Positions 19,705 through 28,977 of a stretch of 64,000 bases of DNA are shown here, one piece after another. Source of the stretch: Xiphydria camelus. Taxonomy: Eukaryota; Arthropoda; Insecta; Hymenoptera; Xiphydriidae. The translations under genes and the position numbers were made by a program. The notes under the pieces are model-generated. The model was not told the DNA's origin. It saw only the letters and a list, made by a program, of their open reading frames with translations, and did not search any database. Each line of letters begins with the position of its first letter. Positions within the stretch are counted from its first letter, which is position 1. The stretch spans positions 25,564,955 to 25,628,954 of the forward strand of contig OY783191.1 of the NCBI GenBank assembly GCA_963678675.1, in the 5' to 3' direction.

Positions 19705-20716
19705 GTAAAAGAATATAAAAGGAACAATATCGTGCAGAACGTTATCGTAGAAATTGCATGGCCAATGCACTGGAAAAAACTTGCACACTGCTTTCAAATG
19801 GTAGATATCGTTGTCGAAGTCTTCAGGAAATGTGGAGCCAAATCTTCAATGACGACTGGACTGCTCTGCATGGTCGGTCCTGCGATGTAGCCCGTGCTCT
19901 TATACTCCTTTCTCTGATCTGAAATACAAATACTCCTCATAAAGTATTAATTTTTTTTTTCGCTGACTACTGTTAAACTCAGGGATGTTACTCACTCGAT
20001 AGCCCAGCTGTCGCGCCGACCAATGCCTCCAGTCTCCTTTCCATGTTGCTTCGCCTCCGAGGCGATTAAATATCTGGCCTTCCTGAAGCTCGTGTACATC
20101 CTCCAGTCAATTCTTTCATTTTGGCTGCATCGATGAAGCTAATCTGCAACATGATGAAAGACGAGCACATGAAACGATAAAGAAACTCATTCATCTATCT
20201 GCCCCTCCTGCAAATAATTTCATTACATTAATTATTAATACTTACCCTTTTATGCAGGCAGCTGGATAATCCTTATTTTCCGCTTGTAAGTCCTTATTCC
20301 AAAGATCTTGCCCCGAATGTTTTAATTAATAACACGCTTTAACGTTAAACGCTGACGAACGAATCACATGCGAATCGAACTGACAGCTCGCAGACGCTCG
20401 CCTTCTTCCGTGGTGTCGATGGAGGTTATGTCACGATATGTAAAGTATAAAGTCAACAAGTTCACGCCAGGTGGCAGATAAATCGCTGAAAATCGCCGTT
20501 CGCAGAGCACAAAATCAGAATTCAGTTGGAAATCGGTTTTCAACCGCACATGCGCAGAAAAAAATTTCCAACCAGTCACAAACTGCGCTGTGCGAACGAA
20601 CCTTATAGTCGTACTGGCGAAAGAGTGCACTTCGGGAAAACTCGGAGCAACGTTCCCCCACTATGTGTCTTCCCCCACCAAGCGAGTTAGGCATGCGCAC
20701 ATCAAATTTTCGAGTA
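19705..20716. other. Low-confidence coding remnants, no gene assigned
   Basis: Minus-strand reading shows exon-like pieces, for example one after a TTGCAG near 20142 (ISFIDAAKMKELTGG) and an open stretch at 19870-19750. None extends or matches a family I know. They may be decayed host exons. Confidence 0.25.
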
Positions 20717-21032
20717 CCGTATGTCCGCGATCATTTGAACCATAGGAAAATTGCGAGTTTTGCATGAGCACCCCTTTGGGTCTCCTTGTCCAATAGAATC
20801 ACCGGAGAAGCGTGAATGCGCATGCGTAGTCATCCGCGAGTGTGGCGTCGTCAGCAAGTTCAGATCGGTTATCGAAATAATCGATCTGAACTTGCTGACG
20901 ACGCCACACTCGCGGATGACTACGCATGCGCATTCACGCTTCTCCGGTGATTCTATTGGACGAGGAGTCCCAAAGGGGTGCTCATGCAAAACTCGCAATT
21001 TTCCTATGGTTCAAATGATCGCGGACATACGG
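20717..21032. mobile_element. 316-bp palindromic TA-flanked MITE, copy 2
   Basis: Same length as and virtually identical to 16012-16327, flanked by TA at 20715-20716 and 21033-21034. The single clear difference is C/T near the right end (GGTTCAAATG here). Confidence 0.9.
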
Positions 21033-21393
21033 TATATGCACACTGGCAAAATCTTGCCTCCGCCACATGAAGTAGTCCCCTTTTTTTGAATGGGGATCTG
21101 GACTGCCAAACTTTACCACTTGGCAGCATCACCACTGCCTAGGCTTTTTCGCGCGCATTTCAATCCGCGCATATCGATTCTTAGCAATAGACCTTTTCAT
21201 TCCGGAAAAAAAATTGTGCGCATGAGCAAGTAAAAATGGCGGCTTCCGATTAACTTTCGGACAGTTTTTGGAAGTGTAGTGATGGAAACATTTTTTAATT
21301 AAATTATTAAAGTAATTACAAAGCTGATGACGCGAATTTGAATAATTATAATGAATAATAAATCCAATATTCGAAAGTAAAAGTCATTTTAGC

Positions 21394-22062
21394 ATGGAGA
21401 AACAACATAAAGGTGCTACTAAACGATGCTGTTACGGTTTGTGTAAAAGTGACACATGCTCTAAAAAGTTTAAAAAATATAAGTTTTCACTTCATTTCGT
21501 TCCCGAAACCTTGTCTTCAGTTTCGCAAGGGATATGTAAAGGAATCAATCAAAAAACATATCATGAAATGTAATAAATGTGAAAAAAGTGACAAGTGGGT
21601 GAGGTTATGTGGACGTGCAGATGAAGGATTTAAATCTATACAGTGTATTACTAAAGATACATATATTTGCTCTCTGCATTTTGTTGGCGAAAAAGGTTCC
21701 AGTGAAGGATATCCAGATCCTGTTCCTTTAAAGTACAAGAAATTGACAAAAAAGGTAAGTGGTCTCATTTGGAGTGAATCATAAGAGTTAAGAATGGTGC
21801 AAATAATGTTTTATTGTTTTAGCCAGAACGTAAAATACGTACTTGTTTAGAACAGAAAGATGTGAAATTATACACAACCTCCACTTCAGCAAAAACAGAG
21901 GACACAAATGATGATTTTGGAACACTGGAGCATCAATCGCAACGAACGAAAGAAGAGGTAACCTCTTCTACAATCATACATACATCTATGCAAACCATTT
22001 ACAATATATTAAATGTTTGATTGTTTTCAACTTTTAGGGTTGTGAGGTAATGGATATCGTAA
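21394..22062 (+). pseudogene. THAP-domain transposon-type gene, cut by a MITE
   Basis: A THAP (C2CH) zinc finger is a DNA-binding domain common in P, Kolobok and ISL2EU-type transposases. The start ATGGAGAAACAAC (21394) opens a frame with the first Cys pair (KRCCYGLCKSD). A frameshift near 21470 is needed to reach the rest: KWVRLCGR, then TYICSLHFVGEKGS...YPDPVPLKY, ending in a GTAAGT donor at about 21755. A second exon follows a TTGTTTTAG acceptor (21823-21957, GAG|GTAACC). A third starts at 22038 after a CTTTTAG and is stopped within 26 bp by the MITE at 22064. No nuclease domain remains. Orphan DNA-binding module, probably dead. Confidence 0.7.
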
Positions 22063-22063
22063 C

Positions 22064-22489
22064 AACCCAGACAGTACAAAGTCATCCAAAAGATGCCTAA
22101 AAGATGGCTGATTTTACTTAAAGTCATCTTTCAATGATAGCATATAGTCGACGAAAAGATGACTGAAAGACGTCTTACGTCCCACTTTTTGTCGTCTAAT
22201 AGATATGACTAAAAGATGACAAAATTTAGACATCTTTTAGTCGTATGGTAACAGTATCGTTAAGACATCTTTTCGTCGACTTTTTTGAAACTTCTTTATT
22301 GTTTTTTTTAATAAATTGAAGGTTATAGTTTATGAGGGTTCCCAAATAGCACAAAATGAGAAATTCCAAGAAGTTGTCTAACAATAAGAGTACCGAAAAA
22401 TAAGTTGTCTCTTTCGAAGGGATAACAGGTATACATTTTGTGATATTTTTACATACATTTTTGGAATTTCTCATTCTGTGCTACTTGGG
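22064..22489. mobile_element. MITE with CATCTTTT iterons, copy 2 (complete)
   Basis: The ends CCCAGACAGTACAAAG and CTACTTGGG are imperfectly inverted (shared pattern CCCARRYAGYACARA). Positions 22064-22424 are the inverted copy of 1-350. About ten AAAAGATG/CATCTTTT motifs lie inside. It terminates the third exon of the THAP gene. Confidence 0.82.
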
Positions 22490-22604
22490 TTGAAATAAAA
22501 TATTAAAAATTCAATTTTCAAGAGACAGTTTACATTTATTTAAAAAATTGTAATATAATTCCTTTATATTACAATTCCATTCCTACCATACAACATCTTA
22601 ATTG

Positions 22605-23239
22605 TTAAGTTTCTCGGCCCAATTTTAAATGATAACGGTATCTATCTCCGGCACGACGAAGCCATTCGTTAAAAGTTTGGGATAAGCTAGTGCTCGTCGA
22701 AGTGTCATATGCATTTAGAATAGTTCCTATAAATTGGAAAAATATAGTTACAAATTGAAAAATTGTGCAGCAGATAATGTTTAAACTTCATTTTATCTTA
22801 TATATTTCTATATACCGATAATAATATTAGCAAACGTCGTGTCTTTGATACCCTCCGTTTGTCGTTGCCCGTCCCATGTCAAATTTCTCCCCAGTTCATT
22901 TGTTAGCATTACGACAAGAACATTAGTTAGATGATTGTCGCTTGATTTCCCACCAATTCGAAGAATTTTATTTTACTGTGAAGTTATAAAATATGTATAA
23001 TAAGTCTGAACCACACATAAAATAAAAAGAAATCAAAATATATTGGAACTTACAAACTGTTTTCGTAGTTCTCGATCATCTTTTAATTCGTTTGAAAATG
23101 TTTTGAAATCTTGAATGGATTTTAACGGAAATATTGGTAACTGATCAACATAAATTTCTATTTTCCAAGAATAGAGAATAGGTTCCGTGGATACGTCTGG
23201 TGACCAAATCTTGTGCAGATTTGTAAACGAACCAGACAC
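22605..23239 (-). pseudogene. DUF4806-like gene remnant
   Basis: Three minus-strand segments read in order. 23239-23057 ends FKTFSNELKDDRELRKQF before a GTAAGT donor. 22975-22815 encodes IGGKSSDNHLTNVLVVMLT...LTWDGQ. 22727-22605 encodes SLSQTFNEWLRRAGDRYR and a stop. The pattern of a short acidic helix, an IGG segment, then N-x-W-x-G matches the DUF4806 domain frequent in arthropod transposon-like proteins. The second segment has a TAA directly after its best acceptor, so the copy looks inactive or the junction is misplaced. Function unknown. Confidence 0.55.
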
Positions 23240-23269
23240 TGGGCAGAAAAACGAATACTTCAGTTTCTA

Positions 23270-23680
23270 TTGAGCTGCACTGGAAAAAAAAGAATAGAAA
23301 TTATTCTGTTCGAAGGATAATCTGAGTACGAAAGGTAAAATAGATCAAAAATTATCCTATGAAGTATACAAAATAATGTAAGGAAGGTTAAATTTTAAAC
23401 CCTGGAAGGATAATTTTTGATCTAAATTAAAAATTCGACTCAAAGCGGACGTATTTTTATACCACGGAAGGATAAAAAATTATCCCATGTTGGAGAAGTA
23501 TATACGCGCAGCAGACGAAATTTTAGTCCACTGCAGCGGTGACTTTTTATTTTATCGCTTTCGGGTCTCTCCGTTGCCAATCGGATGATCCGAAAAATTG
23601 GCGGAGTTTAGCATAGTCGCCATTTCTTAATGGAATGACTAGCGTTCGTGAACGATTCAACATTATATTAACCGCAACAG
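23270..23680. repeat. Repeats of GAAGGATAAT in both orientations
   Basis: Between 23310 and 23490 the motif GAAGGATAA and its complement recur about six times. TAGATCAAAAATTATCC (23341) pairs with GGATAATTTTTGATCTA (23408). Probably a small fold-back element. No gene. Confidence 0.45.
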
Positions 23681-23693
23681 GTTGAGGGAGGGA

Positions 23694-24565
23694 GGTGTTG
23701 CGCCTCGGCTAGAGATTGACGACTCTGCTGTGGGAGAAATTCTGCAGGATGGCTACTTCGCTGTTGAGCTGGGTCTCCTACTTGGTGGGAAAACGCAGCT
23801 TGTCAATCACATTTATCGCTATCGCGCGGCCGGTCTAGTGATGAACTCCGCCGTAGATGATACCAAATTGACCCGAGCCAAGAACTTCGTCTGGGAAGAT
23901 GTGATAGAGCTGCGATATGTCGGTTACGCGTTCCTCTGGCTCAGTTGTCGACTGCTCCTGCCGACCTGCGAAAACGACGCGTGTTTTTCAATATAGCATC
24001 GGTACGCGTTCGCGCGCACACTCGCGAGCTCTGAACGTACTTGCCGATTTGGAGGTGATGGGCATCAATGCCTGCCTGATACTCGTTTTCCAGGTCCTCG
24101 CCAAGTGAGCGCTAATGCCACTTTCCGGCGGTGGAAGCTAACCACTCGCACCTGCGTAGAGGGGATCTTCGCCGACGTAGTAATCGACGTTGGCCGTTCT
24201 CAACTCGAAACAATGCATCGTGCCTGGAAGGAGAGAACGCGTGCATTGTACATCGACTAAACGCGCGCAGACAATTTCTAACGATATAGATATGTACTCA
24301 AGAGAATGTTGTTGAATCTTTTTGAAGTACTTGGAACTGCTGTCGCTTTGGAACAGAGTTATGGCCTTTGTGTCCAATCACCAGTAGTGTCTCTTCCTCT
24401 GAAAACACGAAGTCTTAATGACGGAGGAAGCGAAACCGAATCAGCGCCACGTCGTCGACCTACCATTGGATCGCGATTCATCGAATGCACCACCCATCCT
24501 TCCTTCAGGATCTTGGAGCCGCGTCGTTTTGTGTGCTTGACGCTTTGAACTATTCGCATCTGCAA
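23694..24565 (-). pseudogene. PKD: Unprocessed protein kinase D pseudogene (PH and kinase exons)
   Basis: Minus-strand exons recall insect protein kinase D, a diacylglycerol-activated Ser/Thr kinase. In order: 24565-24469, PH start (QSVKHTKRRGSKILKEGW); an intron closed by GTGTTTTCAG; 24398 on, RKRHYW, a TGA, then LDTKAITLFQSDSSSKYF; 24222 on, HCFELRTANVDYYVGEDPLY before a GTGCGAG donor; 24113 on, TWKTSIRQALMPITSKSAS; then [20 protein letters not shown], the kinase glycine-rich loop, and LNSEVAILQNFSHSRVVNL to about 23694. Introns are retained, so it arose by DNA duplication or capture rather than retroposition. Dead: at least four in-frame stops, and the ATP-binding lysine of the AIKVID motif reads Asn (AINVID). 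The rest of the kinase domain and the N-terminal C1 domains are missing. Confidence 0.85.
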
Positions 24566-24935
24566 CTGCGTTATCGCATATGAGGTACCAAGTGTGACGG
24601 AGGGTGTGATGGAGAAGAAAAAAAGATAAAGTATTGCAAGTGTCGAGATACGACATTGATTGAATAATTACCTCGATGGTCTGGACCTTTGAAATGCGTC
24701 GGAAGATGCGTCGTCGTGGCATGGAAAGAGGTCCTACGGAAATATCAAAAGCGTAAAATGATTCGTAGTGCACTTTCCTCGTGTTTCCTTGTGTTTATGC
24801 GATGAGAGGGGGGAGGATGAAAGGTTGGCTTATTGAATTAGTTAAGTTAGGTTAATTAGTTGATTAGTGTGGTATTTGGATCAGCCCATCCGCGCACAGT
24901 ACCTGTAACTGGAAATATTACGCCAACGTTGGAGA

Positions 24936-25007
24936 AACAGTAGATCATGCGGCGAGAGAGCCCTCGGTTAATCTGGAGCCTCGGTTAACCGAGAGTCTAC
25001 TGTACAG
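24936..25007. repeat. Pogo/Tigger-like terminal repeat remnant
   Basis: TACAGTAGACTCTCGGTTAACC (complement of 24986-25004 and neighbours) resembles pogo/Tigger ends. A partial inverted match starts at 24936 (ACAGTAGATC...CTCGGTTAA). It may be a tiny MITE. Confidence 0.45.
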
Positions 25008-25785
25008 TCACGGGCGCGACTTGGCGACGGCGTCATGCCGGCCGCCATTCGCACGCGTCCCAACTTGTTGCGCGCCGTTGTCACTTCACTGTAGATTCCC
25101 AGCATAGCTCGGTCGTTCGCAAGGGCCTCTTCGGTGTCCCGGAGCTCCCCCCCGAGGCGGCTTCTCGCGAGGGTCGCTCGTCCGGTGTCTCTCTTCTGGC
25201 CTTTGCGGTCTTTCGTTAACCGACGATGGCGTCCGTGCCACGAGGGAACTCGGCACGGCAGACTTCGTAATCGTCGAATAACTCCTAAACGCCGGCCTCG
25301 CCGTACTTCCACTTCACTCACAAGGAAACGTTTCGAGGCCGCCGCTTCCGATCTTGATGAAACTTCGTAAATTTAAAGTTTATCGAAAAATAAGAGACCC
25401 CTATTTTTTTATAGCGGCCCAATTTTGGTTTAAGGGGGTGAAATGGACCCCTGAATTTTCACCCCCTTCGAGCTATCTCCGAAACGAAGCGAGATAGATG
25501 AAAACTTTCAATGTACGTTTTGTTTGGTTTTTTTAGTATAATAAAATCCCCTAAACAGATTTTGAAAAAAAGCATTATTTTTCAAAAAAAAAAATTTTTT
25601 ATCTAATTTTTCGAAATTTCGGTTTAGTCATGTGGACAAAAATTTAGGAAATTTTATTACAAATTCAACCATGTATGACATGATATATTTCCCTCCTACA
25701 GTTTTGCAAATTTCTAACTTTTATGTCTGATAATGAGCGGGCTACCAATGGCAGTGACGGGATAGGTCGGGGGTTATTACTTCTA
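25008..25785. other. Intergenic, unassigned
   Basis: 25010-25370 is GC-rich with open frames on both strands but no recognisable protein. 25380-25740 is AT-rich with a GAGCTATCTCCGAAACGAAGC stretch, a kind of sequence common in insect repeats. No gene supported. Confidence 0.35.
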
Positions 25786-25833
25786 TGTATTTTAATGCCA
25801 CTTTTCTTTTATTTAATAAAGTTCAACTTCTAT

Positions 25834-26204
25834 GGCTCATAATTATGACAATAATGGTATTCCGTGAAAAAATGTTTTATACAAAGTTGTTTCTTACACC
25901 AAGCACACGTAATAACGGCAATATCGCCACATATGTGGCATCGTGGTTCCGAGTCCTGTGCAAAACAAAATTCTACAGGATGTTCAAATTCAGGAGGTCT
26001 CCTGAATATATATCCACTCTTGAACCACGAATATTTAATAAAGTTAGTAAACCGTGGTGAAGAAAACTGATTATGAGTAAGAGATTGAAGTTTTAAAATA
26101 TTATCTCTCGAATGAAGGTTAATATCGTAATTGAAAAGAGTTACAATATCTGAAAACCTCCTTACAAAATTCTTCCACATTCGAAAGCCGTATATGTCTA
26201 GCGG
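25834..26204 (-). pseudogene. Inverted C-terminal module of a Tigger-like transposase
   Basis: From 26204 the minus strand matches 28199-28286 of the plus-strand transposase (FRMWKNFVRRFSDIVTLFNY) for about 88 bp. It then continues beyond where that copy stops, to a zinc-finger-like tail (CHICGDIAVITCAWCKKQLC, then HF and H-x-C) and a stop near 25834. It supplies the missing C-terminus in reverse orientation. It is either a second broken copy or the product of an inversion. Confidence 0.75.
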
Positions 26205-26345
26205 AATATTATCAAAATAAAATGGACAAAAATTGTTCAGAAATCTTATTAATAAATCCGACCGTTAATTTATTTATATTATTTTCTGTTTGTGTGTAAG
26301 TAACTAATAATTCACTCACAGGTTAGATAAAATTGTCTGAATTTT

Positions 26346-26661
26346 TATAGTTTTTTGTTGGAATCATTTTTTTCTTTACTTTTCTTCTTCGCGTACTGTT
26401 TCCTCCAGTACTCCTCACATTCTTGCAGCTCTCGTTCTACTTCGGCCATGGATGGTCCTGTTGTGCGGAATGTCAGATCCAGCGATTTCCCGGGAGACGG
26501 CAATGGTATGTGCCCATTTTTAAGATCCTCCACGATCTTCTCAAAAGTCGGTAACTCGTTTGAACCCATCACTTGAATGATAGACGCAGCCAATGAAACT
26601 GAAGCTCTTTGCTTCTCGGCCCTGTATATATACTCCTCGAAAATGCCGTAAACAACATTCC
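26346..26661 (-). CDS. Exon of an unrecognised small protein
   Basis: An intact frame of about 105 codons ends with a Lys-rich tail. It includes NELPTFEKIVEDLKNGHIPL, PSPGKSLDLTFRT and a helical EVERELQECEEYWRKQYAKK. An acceptor-like TACAAATAACAG precedes it at 26662. The composition is that of a normal conserved protein and no stop interrupts it, so it may be a real terminal exon of a host gene or a captured one. It lies between the two inverted parts of the Tigger-like transposase, which is odd. No upstream exon was found and I cannot name the family. Confidence 0.4.
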
Positions 26662-26960
26662 TGTTATTTGTAGGGTTGCCTTATATGGCCCCGGTGATGC
26701 GAAAGAGGGAGTTTAGTTCTTTGGACAAGCTTTATTATTAGTTGGCTCTGTGCCCATGTAAAAATATTTTCGTACGCGCTCTCGAGTTTCGTACGCGGAC
26801 TCCGAGGATGATGGCCCCTTTTTGGGAAGTCGGACCTCCCACCCTCTCCAGTCTGTTTCGTTCTTGTGAGGCGACTTCATTATATATAAGGAAGCGAAAG
26901 AGAAAGCTTTTTAGTCTGAATATTCAGTTTCTATGGTGCACAGCAGTTCATATTATTATT

Positions 26961-28313
26961 ATGGCAATTATAAATCCGATCAATGTGTTAACTTTATTGG
27001 TGGCCGTTTTCAGTGTACCAAATGGAAGAGAAACTCCAATGAATAGTGCAGAAGTGCAATTGAAAGATTTATTACAAAATATTATTATACGTAGCATGGA
27101 GGATTCATCATTTCGAGTCGAACATGAAAATAAATTGGAATTGGAAGATTCAATCGAGGATAGTGAAATGCACGCTGTTAATACTGACTGGCTGGAATCG
27201 GATGTCGAGGATGTTCCTCACGTAGAAACCTCTATACCTCCAGAACCATATCCCTGTACACCCGATGAAGAAGCGGTTAGCTTTGAATATAAACAAAGTG
27301 CCATAGATTACTGGAACAGTGGGAAGAAAAGACGTCGAACCGTAGCAGCAGTTCAACATCAGTTTAAAAAAGTGAAATCTGATAGACAATTACGAAGATG
27401 GGCTGCGCAAGTAGGACAGGGGGGTACTCAAAATGATAAATTAATACGCATAGCGAAATATACTTTTGATAAATTTGTAGAAGCTAGTAGATCGAAAATA
27501 ATAGTACATGATGTAGACCTTAAACGATGGGCTTTACAAGCAAAAGAAGTAGAGAATCTTCCAACCTTCAAAGCAAGTCAAACATGGTTGAGGTCATTCA
27601 AGAAAGCATATAGAATTGTCTCTCGAAAGATCACAAAGTTTGTAACGAGAAAAAACGTTGAGGGTGAGGAAAGTTTGAAAGTACGAAGCCATGCCTTCGT
27701 AGAACAAGTGAAGCCACTCATTACACAATATGGACCACAAAATGTATTTAACTCTGATCAGAGTGGATTTAATTTAGAAATACATTCTGGCCGAACTTTA
27801 GCTACATCGGGGCAAAAAAAAATTGAAGCTGTGGTACAATCAATATCTTCTACAACCCACAGCTATACTATACAACCCACCATATCTGCTGATGGAAAAC
27901 TACTGTCGCCTCTTTATGTGGTATTAAAAGAGGCTAGTGGGCAATTGGGAGAACGAGTGCAACAAACCGTGTTTAGGCCGCCAAATGTATACTTCATGGC
28001 TTCCAAATCTGGGAAACTTACAACCGATCTCATGAAAACATGGCTGCAAGAAGTTTACTTCCCTAACACTGGATCTACAAGCGTCTTACTGCTGGACTCT
28101 TGGAGTGGACAATGTGAGCGAAGTGTTCGAGAAGCTACACCAGAAGACAAGACAATAATTTTAATGACGATTCCACAAGGCACCACCGGACTGATTCAAC
28201 CGCTAGACGTATACGGATTTCGAATGTGGAAGAATTTTGTAAGGAGGTTTTCAGATATTGTAACTCTTTTCAATTACGATATTAAGGAGGTTGCTCAGCT
28301 AACGCAAAATGGT
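26961..28313 (+). CDS. Tigger/pogo-type DDE transposase, C-terminus truncated
   Basis: I choose the ATG at 26961 (MAIINPINV). The frame is open from 26742, but that leader is low quality. Order of parts: an acidic N-terminus; a HTH region around RRRTVAAVQHQFKKV (about residue 125); a CENPB-type second HTH ending in LPTFKASQTWLRSFKKAY; then a DDE_1-like core with first Asp in NVFNSDQSGFNLE, second in VLLLDSWSGQ, third in GLIQPLDVYGFRMW. It would catalyse cut-and-paste transposition at TA. The frame is open over about 450 codons with no stop inside, unusual in this window. It ends in unrelated residues after FNYDI, where the true tail has been replaced (see 25834-26204). TIRs are not located. 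Confidence 0.78.
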
Positions 28314-28316
28314 TAG

Positions 28317-28970
28317 AAAGCACTGAAATTTTTTGAGGTTATTGACGAAAACATATTACGAATCTCTACAAAATTTCAGATGATTCGTCTTTTTTGTTTT
28401 CCAGAAATTAATTATTAAAGTTACGGTCTAATACGCAGGCGACATAGCGAAATCTGTACCAAAATTCTAATAAAATACTCATGCTTTAACAAAAATGGTA
28501 AGAATTGAATAGAAATAGATGTAACAGATTCTTTACATTTTTATGAATAATTTCTGCGCAGAGCGAAACGTTTTGTCTACGTCGTAATCGAGATATTAAT
28601 AAAATAAAAAGGAAAATTGTAGCTGGCTGCCGTAAAATAATAAAACACAGTACGACGCGTGGCAACGTCGCTATCGAGTCGACCATCTTGAATTGGCGCT
28701 GAATTCGAACGTACAAACTGTTGTTCTCCGATTATAAATGAAATTTCTTGCTGCAGCGCGACGAAGATCATTTCAATATTTCTTACCATAGTTGTTTTTT
28801 TTATTGCTTTTACCATTTTTTTTTTTTTCTTGTAAATACACGGGAGCGTAATACAATGTAATAAATACGAAAAACAATCATAATTAAAATCTGTTTATTA
28901 CGAAGATATCAAATGACATTAACAAACAGAAAACAGAAACACTTAAACATAAAAAAGTTTATCGCTTATA
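28317..28970. other. AT-rich spacer, no gene seen
   Basis: Between the Tigger-like transposase and the Mutator-like gene. Short frames only. A TCGACCATCTTGAATTGGCG stretch near 28677 is similar in style to other repeat ends here. Confidence 0.4.
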
Positions 28971-28977
28971 CATCTAA

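Noticed and set aside
23682..23996. 104-codon plus-strand frame
   Set aside because: It is antisense to the protein kinase D exon, which is convincingly identified on the minus strand.
24968..25370. Arg-rich frames on both strands
   Set aside because: GC-rich composition keeps both strands open; no family, splice site or repeat supports a gene.
26742..26960. Upstream extension of the Tigger-like frame
   Set aside because: Residues before the ATG at 26961 look like chance translation of 5' UTR; the family usually starts close to the acidic region.
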